From positions 1 to 28,114 of the forward strand of contig DASWMP010000199.1 of NCBI GenBank assembly GCA_036399695.1: 28,114 bases of DNA, written 5' to 3'. This stretch comes from DASVEE01 sp036399695. Its GTDB lineage: Bacteria > Acidobacteriota > Thermoanaerobaculia > Gp7-AA8. The position numbers and the translations under genes were made by a program. The notes below the pieces were generated by a model, which had not been told where the DNA came from, searched no databases, and saw only the letters and a program-made list of their open reading frames with translations. Shown here one piece after another: positions 16,768-23,910 of this stretch. Position 1 is the first letter of the stretch. The number at the start of each line of letters is the position of its first letter.

Positions 16768-18207
16768 ATGCCTCATCTGAAAGAACTCCCCGCCGTCAAA
16801 CGCGTCTACCTGATCGGGATCGGCGGTACTGCCATGGCCTCACTCGCCGGGATGCTCCAGGAGCGCGGCTACGAGGTTGCCGGTTCCGACGAGCATGTCT
16901 ACCCGCCGATGTCCACATACCTCGAGCGGCTCCGGATCCCGGTACTCGAGGGCTATACGCGCGAGCACCTCGAAACGTTCCGCCCGGATGTCGTGGTCAT
17001 CGGAAATGTCGCGGCAAACACGAACCCTGAAGCGGTCGCCACCCTCGAGCTGGACCTGCCGTACACATCCATGCCCGAGGCGATCTACAACCTCTTCATT
17101 CGGGGAAAGCACTCGATCGTCGTCAGCGGCACGCACGGCAAGACCACCACCACGTCCCTGCTCGCCTGGATGCTCGAGGCCGCCGGGCGGGACACCAGCT
17201 TCGTGGTCGGCGGCATCCCCCTCAACTTCAATCAGAACTTCAAGTTAGGGCACGGACCCGACTTCGTGATCGAGGGGGACGAATACAACACCTCCTTCTT
17301 CGACAAAGGACCGAAGTTCCTCCACTACCACGCCAACACCCTGCTGGTGAACAACATCGAGTTCGACCACGCCGACATCTACAGCGACCTCCAGGCGATC
17401 ATCGAAGCCTTCCGCAAGGCGGTCCGGCAGGTCGCGCCGGACGATTGCATCGTGGCCAACGGTGACGACGCCAACGTCCAGACCCTCCGCGGCGACGCGA
17501 AAGGACGCTGGCTGACTTTCGGCTGGGACCGGAGCCGCGACATCTTCGCCACCGATCCGGAGTTCGCCCCCGACTACACCGCCTTCACCGCCTGGTGGGA
17601 AGGGAAGGAGTGGTTCCGCTTCAAGTCCACCCTCTCGGGACGCCACAACGTCCTGAATGCCCTCGCCAACATCGCCATCGCCCGTCTGCGCGGACTCGAG
17701 GCGGAAGACATCCAGAAGGGGCTCGGCACCTTCCAGGGCATCAAGAGAAGGATGGAAGTGCGCGGCGTCGAGCGCGGTGTGACCGTCATCGACGACTTTG
17801 CCCATCATCCGACCGCCATCGCCACGACGCTCAACGGCGCGAAGAAGCGCTACCCCGGCCAGCGCATCTGGGCCCTCTTCGAGCCGCGCTCCATCTCCAG
17901 CAGCCGCAAGGAGTTCGAGGCCGGCTACATGGAGGCGTTCCACGAGGCCGACCGGGTCATCATCGGCCCCATCTATTACAAAGAGCGCTACGAGACCCGG
18001 TACGGCCTCGAGCACATGATGTCCGTCCCGGCCATCATCGAGCGGCTCAGCGCCGACGGCGTCCCGGTCGAGCAGATCGACGATTTCGACGACATCGCCC
18101 AACGAATCGCCTCCGAAGCCAAGCCGGACGACGTCGTGCTGGTCATGTCCTCGGGCGCATTCGGCGGCGTCCACGAGAAGATCCTGGCCGCTTTGCGAGG
18201 GGAATAG
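16768..18207 (+). CDS. mpl: UDP-N-acetylmuramate:tripeptide ligase Mpl
   Basis: Mur-ligase family enzyme of 479 residues for peptidoglycan recycling. It joins recovered L-Ala-gamma-D-Glu-meso-DAP to UDP-MurNAc in the cytoplasm. The N-terminal Rossmann-type domain has IGIGGTAMASLA, the ATP loop is GTHGKTTTT (121-129), the central domain has EGDEYNTSFFD and SGRHNVLNALA, and the C-terminal domain has DDFAHHPTAI. EGDEYNTSFFD and NPEAVATLELDLPYTSMPEA point to Mpl rather than MurC. The start is ATG 16768; TTG 16750 is in frame but less likely. Its presence implies a meso-DAP cell wall. Confidence 0.92.
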   Translation: MPHLKELPAVKRVYLIGIGGTAMASLAGMLQERGYEVAGSDEHVYPPMSTYLERLRIPVLEGYTREHLETFRPDVVVIGNVAANTNPEAVATLELDLPYTSMPEAIYNLFIRGKHSIVVSGTHGKTTTTSLLAWMLEAAGRDTSFVVGGIPLNFNQNFKLGHGPDFVIEGDEYNTSFFDKGPKFLHYHANTLLVNNIEFDHADIYSDLQAIIEAFRKAVRQVAPDDCIVANGDDANVQTLRGDAKGRWLTFGWDRSRDIFATDPEFAPDYTAFTAWWEGKEWFRFKSTLSGRHNVLNALANIAIARLRGLEAEDIQKGLGTFQGIKRRMEVRGVERGVTVIDDFAHHPTAIATTLNGAKKRYPGQRIWALFEPRSISSSRKEFEAGYMEAFHEADRVIIGPIYYKERYETRYGLEHMMSVPAIIERLSADGVPVEQIDDFDDIAQRIASEAKPDDVVLVMSSGAFGGVHEKILAALRGE

Positions 18208-18261
18208 CACCTCGGGCACTGCCGTTGGCTCGGGTTCAACCCCGAACCCAGAGGAGTAGCC

Positions 18262-18420
18262 ATGCCCGAGAACAAAGCGCACGAGCTGCTGCGGAAGCAC
18301 AACATCAATGTCGAGGACGTGAAGGATCGCCGCACGACCCTGCACCACCTCCGGCACATTGTCCATTCCGAGCAGTTGCCGTTCGACGTCTTCAAAGCGC
18401 TCGTCAAGATGCGCCGGTAG
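18262..18420 (+). CDS. Small conserved-looking protein, unknown function
   Basis: A 52-residue basic protein starting MPENKAHELLRKHNINVED and ending VFKALVKMRR. It looks like two or three helices with many His, Arg and Lys and no membrane segment. ATG 18262 is preceded by GAGGAG at suitable spacing, it keeps the local codon style, and it fits neatly between mpl and a heptamer element, which is why I call it real. The compact helical layout could suit nucleic-acid or protein binding, but I recognise no family. The short gap to mpl (54 bases) suggests one transcript. Confidence 0.6.
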   Translation: MPENKAHELLRKHNINVEDVKDRRTTLHHLRHIVHSEQLPFDVFKALVKMRR

Positions 18421-18423
18421 TTC

Positions 18424-18534
18424 GTTGGGCGGTCGGCAGTTGGGCGGTTGGGCGGAAGTTGACGCCGATCTGCGCACCAGCCTCCGCCCGGCCCCTGCTC
18501 CCGCCCAACTGCCCAACCGCCAACCGCCCAACTG
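18424..18534. repeat. Inverted heptamer element (GTTGGGC type)
   Basis: The left arm has GTTGGGC, GGTCGGC, AGTTGGG and CGGTTGG words (7- and 8-base spacing mixed). After a ~40-base loop the right arm has CGCCCAACTGCCCAACCGCC and repeats of it. It lies directly upstream of the putative promoter of the Gre-domain gene. Confidence 0.85.
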
Positions 18535-18538
18535 AAGC

Positions 18539-18544
18539 TACAAT
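18539..18544 (+). promoter_or_regulatory. Probable -10 element of the Gre-domain gene
   Basis: TACAAT, five of six consensus bases. It would start RNA near 18551, giving a ~25-base leader to the TTG start at 18576. The -35 position falls inside the heptamer element and is not recognisable. Confidence 0.5.
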
Positions 18545-18575
18545 ACCCCGCTCTACTTGCCTGGGGGTATGGACG

Positions 18576-20651
18576 TTGGGTTTCCGCGAAGATGCGAATG
18601 CTCTGATTCAGTCGAAAAAGTTCGATGATCTCGAAGCGCTCTGGATGAACCAGATCGAGCGCGATCCTGCAGACGTCGAGACGTTCATCACTATCGCGAA
18701 GGCGCTCCGCAAAGCCGAGCAGCGCACGCAATCCGACACACTCCTTGGCCTGCTGGGTGACGTCCTCAAAGAGCGGCAGCTCTGGCCGCAGCGCCTCCAG
18801 GTCCTCAAGGAGATCGGCCGTCTTTCCAAGCACGTGACGCAGCTACGGCCTCAGATCGAGGAAGCGCTGCGCAAGACCTACGGGTCGCGCAAAGCCTTCA
18901 ACCGCGCCATCCAATTCGTCAACTTCTCCGATCCCACCAGCAACCCCGTCGAGAAAGCCGAGAAAATCGAGACCTGGCTCACCTACGACGAAGGGGAAGT
19001 CTTCTTCATGGCCGGCCGCGGCGCCGGCATCGTCACGGAGCTGAACCCCGAGCTCGGCCTGGCCCGCCTCGATTTCGAGAAGGACAAGCGCCTCTCGATG
19101 CCGCTCGGCGCCGCCGCCAAGAACCTCACGCCGCTGCCCGAAGGGCACGTGCTGCGCGAAAAGTTCAAGCACCAGGACAAGCTGCGCAAGGAAGCGGCTG
19201 CCTCGCCATCGCAGTTCGTGGCTCGCATCCTCCAGAGCTTCGGCCGTCCGATGACGATGCCCGAAATCCGCGACGCCGTCATCGGCATCGTCGACGAGAA
19301 CAAGTGGACGTCCTGGTGGACCGCGGCGCGCAAGAACGCGCAGGTCGTCGCCAGCGGCACCGGCGCGAAGGCGACGTACGCCTGGTCCGGCTCCGCCGGC
19401 GACGCTGAGAAGGCCGTGCAGCGCGACTTCGAGCGCTCTGACCCGAAAGGCAAGCTCGAGCTCGCACGCAAGCACAGCGGCCGCTCGAAAGAGCTGGCCG
19501 ACTTCTTCTCCAATGCGCTTGCCGCGGAAGCGGGCAGGCTCGCGAAGACCGATCCCGCCTTCGCCTGGCAGATCCTCACGGTCCTCGAATCGCTTCCCGG
19601 CTCCTACACCGCGCCGCTCGATCCCGCCACGCTCATCACCGGCGCGCTCGCGTCGCGCACCGTCGCCGCCATCGGGGACAAGCAGCTCCGCGAGAAGGCC
19701 CTCGGCGTCATCCGGCAGAACCACCCCGACTGGCCCAAAGTCTTCAGCGAGGTCTTCTTCCTCGACGAAGACCCGAAGATCCTCACGTACATCATCACGG
19801 AACTGGAGAACGCCGAGCAGACGGAGATCCGCGACCGCCTCATCGACGAGACGCTTCGCTATCCGCGCCGCCACCCGCGCGCCTTCTACTGGTACGTCAA
19901 GCGCCTCAACGACGACGAGAAGAGCCTCGGCGATCGCGCCACCTACAACCTGCTCTTCCAGATGCTCGACGCGCTCACGCACGACGAGTTCTCCGGCGTC
20001 CGGGCCCGTCTCAAGGACTTCTTCGAGAAGGGCGGCCTGGCCATCCGCATCGTCATGCAGCAGGACAACGAGGAGCAGGCCCGCAAGCTCGTGGACACGC
20101 TCGACCGCTACGGCGCCCTCGAGGAGTACCGCCGCGACATCCTCAAGAACGCGGCGCACATGAAGTACCCGACGCTTCGCGAGCCGCAGGCCGAGCCGGT
20201 CTACGCCACCGCGGAGATGCTCGAGAAGAAGCGCGCCGAGCTCACGCACCTCAAGACCGTCGAGATCCCGGCGAACTCGAAAGCGCTGCAGGCCGCGCGC
20301 GAGATGGGCGACCTGCGCGAGAACTTCGAATACAAGGCCGCCCGCTCCCGTGCCGAGTACCTTTCGGCGCGCGTCGGCGAGCTGGCCTCCGAGCTGTCGC
20401 GCGTGCGGGTCCTCGATCCGAACCAGACCGACACCAGCGTCGTGCGCATCGGCACGAAGGTCACGCTGAGCAACGGTGACGTCCTGCGCGACGTCACGAT
20501 CCTCGGCCCATGGGAGTCGGATCCGGAGCGCGGCATCTACTCGAACCAGTCGGAAGTTGCGAACAAACTGATCGGCCACGCGACCGGTGAAATCGTCTCT
20601 TTCATGGGCAACGACTACATGATCGAGAGCATCCGGAAGTGGACGGAATGA
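18576..20651 (+). CDS. Gre-family transcription factor with a ~540-residue N-terminal extension
   Basis: A 691-residue protein. The last ~145 residues are a GreA/GreB module. Its coiled coil has MGDLRENFEYKAARSRAEYL, matching the Gre acidic tip (GDLREN at 578-583) that enters the RNA polymerase secondary channel and triggers transcript cleavage. It is followed by an FKBP-like domain (VVRIGTKVTLSNGD... GEIVSFMGNDYMIESI). The long N-terminal part is mostly helical, with a segment around 210-270 (QFVARILQSFGRPMTMPEIRDA) that reads like a winged helix. Ordinary Gre factors are about 160 residues. Start TTG 18576 follows GGGGGT and a good -10; ATG 18645 would remove 23 residues. The frame is open far upstream, but there it only shadows mpl. 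Confidence 0.83.
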   Translation: MGFREDANALIQSKKFDDLEALWMNQIERDPADVETFITIAKALRKAEQRTQSDTLLGLLGDVLKERQLWPQRLQVLKEIGRLSKHVTQLRPQIEEALRKTYGSRKAFNRAIQFVNFSDPTSNPVEKAEKIETWLTYDEGEVFFMAGRGAGIVTELNPELGLARLDFEKDKRLSMPLGAAAKNLTPLPEGHVLREKFKHQDKLRKEAAASPSQFVARILQSFGRPMTMPEIRDAVIGIVDENKWTSWWTAARKNAQVVASGTGAKATYAWSGSAGDAEKAVQRDFERSDPKGKLELARKHSGRSKELADFFSNALAAEAGRLAKTDPAFAWQILTVLESLPGSYTAPLDPATLITGALASRTVAAIGDKQLREKALGVIRQNHPDWPKVFSEVFFLDEDPKILTYIITELENAEQTEIRDRLIDETLRYPRRHPRAFYWYVKRLNDDEKSLGDRATYNLLFQMLDALTHDEFSGVRARLKDFFEKGGLAIRIVMQQDNEEQARKLVDTLDRYGALEEYRRDILKNAAHMKYPTLREPQAEPVYATAEMLEKKRAELTHLKTVEIPANSKALQAAREMGDLRENFEYKAARSRAEYLSARVGELASELSRVRVLDPNQTDTSVVRIGTKVTLSNGDVLRDVTILGPWESDPERGIYSNQSEVANKLIGHATGEIVSFMGNDYMIESIRKWTE

Positions 20652-20654
20652 GCG

Positions 20655-20660
20655 TAGAAT
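20655..20660 (+). promoter_or_regulatory. Probable -10 element of the ferredoxin gene
   Basis: TAGAAT (five of six consensus bases), immediately after the Gre-domain gene, about 35 bases before the ferredoxin start. No clear -35. Confidence 0.45.
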
Positions 20661-20695
20661 TCTGCCGCTGAACGCCTTAGTCCAAAGGAGATCCC

Positions 20696-20962
20696 ATGAC
20701 GTACGTCATCGCTGAACCTTGCGTCACCACGAAGGACACGGCCTGTGTCGAGGTCTGTCCGGTGGACTGCATCCATCCGCGCAAGGACGAGGGGGATTTC
20801 GAGAAAGAAACGATGCTCTACATCGACCCCGAGGTCTGCATCGATTGCGGAGCGTGCGAGCCGGCCTGTCCGGTTCAGGCGATCTTCCCGCAGGACCTCG
20901 TGCCGGAGAGGTGGGCCGAGTACACCCAGATCAACGCTGACTGGTACAAGAATAAATCGTGA
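20696..20962 (+). CDS. Ferredoxin, 7Fe type (one 3Fe-4S and one 4Fe-4S cluster)
   Basis: An 88-residue electron carrier. Cysteines are C9, C17, C21, C25 and C48, C51, C54, C58. By comparison with Azotobacter ferredoxin I, C9-C17-C58 would hold the 3Fe-4S cluster and C21-C48-C51-C54 the 4Fe-4S cluster, with C25 free. The residue that is often a fourth Cys in the first motif is T12, which supports the 7Fe reading over 8Fe. The DPEVCIDCGACEPACPV and IFPQD stretches are typical. Start ATG 20696 has AAAGGAG 7 bases upstream, an excellent ribosome site. No partner oxidoreductase is adjacent. A terminator lies 93 bases downstream. Confidence 0.95.
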   Translation: MTYVIAEPCVTTKDTACVEVCPVDCIHPRKDEGDFEKETMLYIDPEVCIDCGACEPACPVQAIFPQDLVPERWAEYTQINADWYKNKS

Positions 20963-20988
20963 TTTCCCGGCTTTGTGATCCAGCTCAC

Positions 20989-21016
20989 TAGACAGGCATC
21001 GTCGCGTTGATGTAGT
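20989..21016 (+). promoter_or_regulatory. Candidate promoter downstream of the ferredoxin gene
   Basis: TAGACA (20989-20994, five of six -35 bases), a 16-base spacer and TGTAGT (21011-21016, four of six -10 bases). It would start RNA near 21023, after the ferredoxin stop, so it would drive a ~60-base RNA ending at the terminator at 21055, or the structured RNA beyond it by read-through. Confidence 0.4.
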
Positions 21017-21054
21017 CTCTTTCCAGATCGAAACCGCGCCGGAAAACGGCAACA

Positions 21055-21081
21055 GAGGGGCGTACAGCCCCTCTTTTTTTT
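21055..21081 (+). terminator. Intrinsic terminator after the ferredoxin gene
   Basis: GAGGGGC, a GTACA loop and GCCCCTC form a perfect 7-base-pair stem followed by eight T. It separates the ferredoxin transcript from the structured RNA gene that starts ten bases later. Confidence 0.93.
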
Positions 21082-21090
21082 GCTCGCAGT

Positions 21091-21280
21091 TCTTTGAAAA
21101 TCGTTCGAGACCCTTCAGCTTGCGCCCACCTCGGACCCAACCACGGAAGAGCGGGCGAATGGGCGTGCCTCCGTGGTCAATTGCTGAAGCTACCTCTCTC
21201 TCTCTGCAACGCGGGCCGGAGGGTCTCGAACGATCGTCAAAGACAAAAGGGCAGGTCCCGTAAGGGCCTGCCCTTTTTGT
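21091..21280 (+). ncRNA. Structured small RNA, about 190 nt, class not assigned (6S-like outline)
   Basis: No protein frame fits here. Ends pair in a long closing helix: TCTTTGA (21091-21097) with TCAAAGA (21237-21243), a 3x3 internal loop, then TCGTTCGAGACCCT (21101-21114) with AGGGTCTCGAACGA (21220-21233), perfect over 14 pairs. Inside, TCAGC pairs with GCTGA and CCACGGA with TCCGTGG. CGCCCA could form a pseudoknot with TGGGCG in that hairpin. The 3' side of the closing helix has a ~30-base open stretch with CTACCTCTCTCTCTCT. An intrinsic terminator follows directly, fixing the strand. A long closed helix with a large bubble recalls 6S RNA; I see no SRP, RNase P or tmRNA signature motifs. 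Confidence 0.75.
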
Positions 21281-21284
21281 TTTT
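21246..21284 (+). terminator. Intrinsic terminator of the small RNA gene
   Basis: AAAGGGCAGG and CCTGCCCTTT form a 10-base-pair stem around an 11-base loop, followed by TTTTTGTTTTT. On the minus strand only a short T-run follows, so it mainly serves the plus-strand RNA, with possible weaker use by the HerA-like gene. Confidence 0.92.
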
Positions 21285-21294
21285 GGTGGCGATG

Positions 21295-21406
21295 AAAAGC
21301 GAAGTCAGAACGCAGAACGCAGAACGCAGAAGTCAGAACGTTGAAAAGTGCGCACCGGAAGCCGCTGCGTTCTCAATTCTGCGTTCTGCGTTCTGACTTC
21401 GCTTTT
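21295..21406. repeat. Inverted heptamer element (GTTCTGC type), perfect 30-base arms
   Basis: Positions 21295-21324 (AAAAGCGAAGTCAGAACGCA...) are the exact reverse complement of 21377-21406. The arms contain the word GCAGAAC (left) and GTTCTGC (right). The 52-base loop continues with more diverged words (CAGAAGTCAGAACG; CTGCGTTCTC). The perfect arms suggest recent formation or conversion. Here the AAC-type arm is on the left, opposite to the other copies. Confidence 0.95.
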
Positions 21407-21410
21407 TCCT

Positions 21411-22901
21411 CTACCCGAAGATCCCCCGCTTCAGAATCCCCATCAGCCCACGCGTGACTTCCTTCGTCACGGTCCCCATCACCTGCTCACCCATGCTCTT
21501 CCCGCGCCTCCGCGCTGTGCGGGGCGGTGAGAGGGGCTTCGGCTCGCGAATCTTCGCCGGGCGTCGTGAGGGCGTCCATTCCTCTTCCCGCGTCTCCTGC
21601 GCCGCGGCTTCGGCCAGTTTGCGCTGCAGGATCTCGTGGGCGCTCTCGCGGTTGATCGGCGTCCCGTACTTGGCCGCCAGCGCCGATCCGGTACGCAACT
21701 GTGCGTAAGTGGCATCGTCGATCGCCGTCATCGAGGAGCAGGGCGCCAGTACCTGAATCGTCGCCACGGGCGTCGGTACGCCGCGCGGATCGAGCACGCT
21801 CACCAGCGCTTCGCCGATGCCCATGCTCGTGAGCGCACGGGCCACGTCCACGTCCGGGCTCGGCGGGAACGTTTCGGCCGTCGCCTTCACGTTCTTCGCG
21901 TCCTTCGGTGTGAAGGCGCGGATGGCGTGCTGGACGCGGTTGCCGAGCTGCGCGAGCACGTCCTCGTCCACGTCCTTTGGCGTCTGCGTAATGAAGAAAA
22001 CGCCGATGCCTTTCGAGCGGATGAGCCGCGCCACCTGCTCGATGTGCTCGACGAGCGCGGATGAGGCGTCGTCGAAGAGCTGGTGCGCCTCGTCGAAGAA
22101 GAAGACGAGCTTCGGCTTGTCCGGATCGCCGACTTCCGGCATCCGGTAATAGAACTGGCCGAGGAGCCACATCAGGAACGTCGAGTAGAGGCGCGGTTTG
22201 TCCTGCACGTCGGCGAGCGAGAGGATGTTGACGACGCCCTTGCCGTCGACGGTGCGCAGCAGGTCGGCGATATCGAGCTCCGGCTCGCCGAAGAACCGCG
22301 ACGCCCCCTGCTGCTCGAGCTCCACCATCTTGCGTATGAGCACGCCGACGGTCGCCGGCGACATGCCGCCGTACTGCTTCAGCTCCGCTTTCCCTTCGCC
22401 GCCGAGGTAGTGGAGCACGCCGCGGAGATCCTCGAAATCGAGGAGCGGCATCTTCCGGTCATCGCAATACTTGAAGACCATCGCCAGGACGCTCTGCTGC
22501 GTCTCCGTGAGATCCAGCACCTTGCTGAGCAGCACCGGACCGAACGACGAGACGGTGGCGCGCAGTTGCGTCCCGCGGTTCCCCGTGAGGCTGAAGAACT
22601 CCGCCGGGAAGCTCTCCGGGACGAACTCGCGGCCGATCGACTTCATGCGGTTCGTGAGGCGCTCGTTCGCTTCGCCCGGTCTGGCCAGGCCTGCCAGGTC
22701 GCCTTTCACGTCCGAGAGGAAGACCGGGACGCCGGCGCGGGAGAGCCCTTCGGCGAGGAGTTGCAGCGTGCGCGTCTTCCCGGTGCCGGTCGACCCGGCG
22801 ATGAGGCCGTGTCGGTTGAGCATGGCGAGAGGGACGGCGACCGCCTGGTCGCCATGAGGGGAACCGTCCTTCAGGACGTGGCCGATTTCGATCGTGGTCA
22901 T
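21411..22901 (-). CDS. HerA-like ATPase, DUF853 family (YjgR-type)
   Basis: A 496-residue P-loop ATPase of the FtsK/HerA clan. Walker A is GSTGTGKT (36-43) and Walker B is KLVFFFDEAH. A sensor region follows in IGVFFITQTPKDVDEDVLAQLGNRVQ, with an arginine-rich C-terminal tail and a final amphipathic helix. DUF853 proteins are hexamer-forming helicase/translocase-like enzymes of unclear cellular role. There is no NurA nuclease neighbour, so the DNA-end-processing role of archaeal HerA should not be assumed. Start ATG 22901 gives the usual MTTIEIGHVLKDG; the frame stays open upstream only as a shadow of the next gene. The start is 24 bases from the divergent dehydrogenase start. Confidence 0.9.
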   Translation of the reverse strand: MTTIEIGHVLKDGSPHGDQAVAVPLAMLNRHGLIAGSTGTGKTRTLQLLAEGLSRAGVPVFLSDVKGDLAGLARPGEANERLTNRMKSIGREFVPESFPAEFFSLTGNRGTQLRATVSSFGPVLLSKVLDLTETQQSVLAMVFKYCDDRKMPLLDFEDLRGVLHYLGGEGKAELKQYGGMSPATVGVLIRKMVELEQQGASRFFGEPELDIADLLRTVDGKGVVNILSLADVQDKPRLYSTFLMWLLGQFYYRMPEVGDPDKPKLVFFFDEAHQLFDDASSALVEHIEQVARLIRSKGIGVFFITQTPKDVDEDVLAQLGNRVQHAIRAFTPKDAKNVKATAETFPPSPDVDVARALTSMGIGEALVSVLDPRGVPTPVATIQVLAPCSSMTAIDDATYAQLRTGSALAAKYGTPINRESAHEILQRKLAEAAAQETREEEWTPSRRPAKIREPKPLSPPRTARRRGKSMGEQVMGTVTKEVTRGLMGILKRGIFG

Positions 22902-22909
22902 GGGTCCGC

Positions 22910-22919
22910 AGTCTATCCT
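22910..22919. promoter_or_regulatory. Overlapping divergent -10-like hexamers
   Basis: On the plus strand TATCCT (22914-22919) ends 6 bases before ATG 22926. On the minus strand TAGACT (22915 to 22910) ends 8 bases before ATG 22901. The two starts are only 24 bases apart, so there is no room for separate promoters with ordinary leaders; both messages may be leaderless or nearly so. No convincing -35 on either side. Confidence 0.45.
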
Positions 22920-22925
22920 TGCGCC

Positions 22926-23798
22926 ATGAAAATCGGATTCATCGGACTCGGCGCCATGGGATACCCGATGGCGCGCCACCTCGCCAAAGAACATGAGGTC
23001 ATCGTCTGGAACCGCACGCCGGAAAAGGCGGAACGCCACGCACGCGAGCACGGCACGACGCTCGCGCAGGACCTCGCCGACTGCGCGGGGGCGGACGTCA
23101 TCCTCACGATCCTCCCGACGAGCAAAGAAGTCGACGAGATCGTCAGTCGCCTCATCGACCAGGTCAAGCCCGGCACGCTCTGGATCGACGCCACCAGCGG
23201 CGATCCGAACGTCAGCAAAGAGACGGCGGCACGGCTGGCGGCGAAGGGAATCGAATTCGTCGACGCACCGGTGACCGGGGCCGTCGTCGGCGCAGAGAAC
23301 GCCACGCTCACGATCATGATCGGCGGCACGCCCGACGGCTTCGCCCGTGCGAAGGAAGTCCTCCGCCTGAACGGCAAGACCATCATTCACGTCGGGCCGA
23401 TCGGCGCCGGCCACGCCATCAAGGTGCTGACGAACTCCATCATGGGAGCGACGGTCTGGATCACCTCCGAGTGCATGCTCCTGGCGAAGCAGTACGGCAT
23501 CGACATGAAGACCGCCTTCGAGGTCACGAACGCTGGCAGCGGCCGCTCGAACGCCTCGGAGAATCTGCTCCCCAAGCGCCTCGTCGACGGCGAATGGCCG
23601 CTCGTCTTCAAGCTGGCGTTGCACGACAAGGACATCCGCATCGCCGCCTCGCTCGCGCACCAGCAGCACGCGTCAACCCCAATGCTCGCCCTCACGACCC
23701 AGCTCTTCTCCGCTGCCCTGCACCAGCTAGGCGAAGACGCCGATTACATCGAGGTGGCGAAGATTGTCGCGCAGATGAACGGGACGGACTGGGCGTAG
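22926..23798 (+). CDS. NAD(P)-dependent beta-hydroxyacid dehydrogenase
   Basis: A 290-residue enzyme of the 3-hydroxyisobutyrate dehydrogenase family. The cofactor motif is GFIGLGAMGYPMA (4-16), the substrate-binding motif is DAPVTGAVVGAENATLTIM (family DxPVSGG), and the catalytic lysine is K166 with N170 in GAGHAIKVLTNSI. NR at 29-30 after the second strand favours NADPH. The exact substrate (3-hydroxyisobutyrate, tartronate semialdehyde, succinate semialdehyde and others) cannot be fixed from this. Start ATG 22926; no Shine-Dalgarno site. It is a single gene with a divergent neighbour and a heptamer remnant downstream. Confidence 0.9.
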   Translation: MKIGFIGLGAMGYPMARHLAKEHEVIVWNRTPEKAERHAREHGTTLAQDLADCAGADVILTILPTSKEVDEIVSRLIDQVKPGTLWIDATSGDPNVSKETAARLAAKGIEFVDAPVTGAVVGAENATLTIMIGGTPDGFARAKEVLRLNGKTIIHVGPIGAGHAIKVLTNSIMGATVWITSECMLLAKQYGIDMKTAFEVTNAGSGRSNASENLLPKRLVDGEWPLVFKLALHDKDIRIAASLAHQQHASTPMLALTTQLFSAALHQLGEDADYIEVAKIVAQMNGTDWA

Positions 23799-23802
23799 CC
23801 CC

Positions 23803-23905
23803 GTTGTGCGTTGCCGGTTGCTCCACTGCCCGACCGATACCCTCGTGGGAGGGCGCAAATCACAAGCGCCCGCTCACCGACAACGGACACCGACAACGAA
23901 CAACG
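23803..23905. repeat. Diverged inverted heptamer element
   Basis: Left words GTTGTGC, GTTGCCG and GTTGCTC; right words CGACAAC, GGACACC, GACAACG and AACAACG, with a ~50-base loop. It lies between convergent genes. The arms pair imperfectly, making this an older-looking copy. Confidence 0.75.
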
Positions 23906-23910
23906 CCCCT

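Noticed and set aside
18232..18249. Possible tRNA T-arm (GGGTTC, six bases, GAACCC)
   Set aside because: The loop is six bases rather than seven, and no acceptor, D-arm or anticodon stem can be built around it.
17595..18575. Extension of the Gre-domain protein upstream to 1018 residues
   Set aside because: That part lies in another frame of mpl and has the Arg/Pro-rich composition of a shadow frame; a -10 and a TTG start with a ribosome site lie at 18539-18576.
21055..21081. This hairpin as the 5' domain of the small RNA
   Set aside because: Eight T directly after a perfect GC stem is a standard terminator, and the closing helix of the RNA starts beyond it.
22902..23669. N-terminal extension of the HerA-like protein on the minus strand
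   Set aside because: It is the antisense shadow of the dehydrogenase gene; the family N-terminus starts at 22901.
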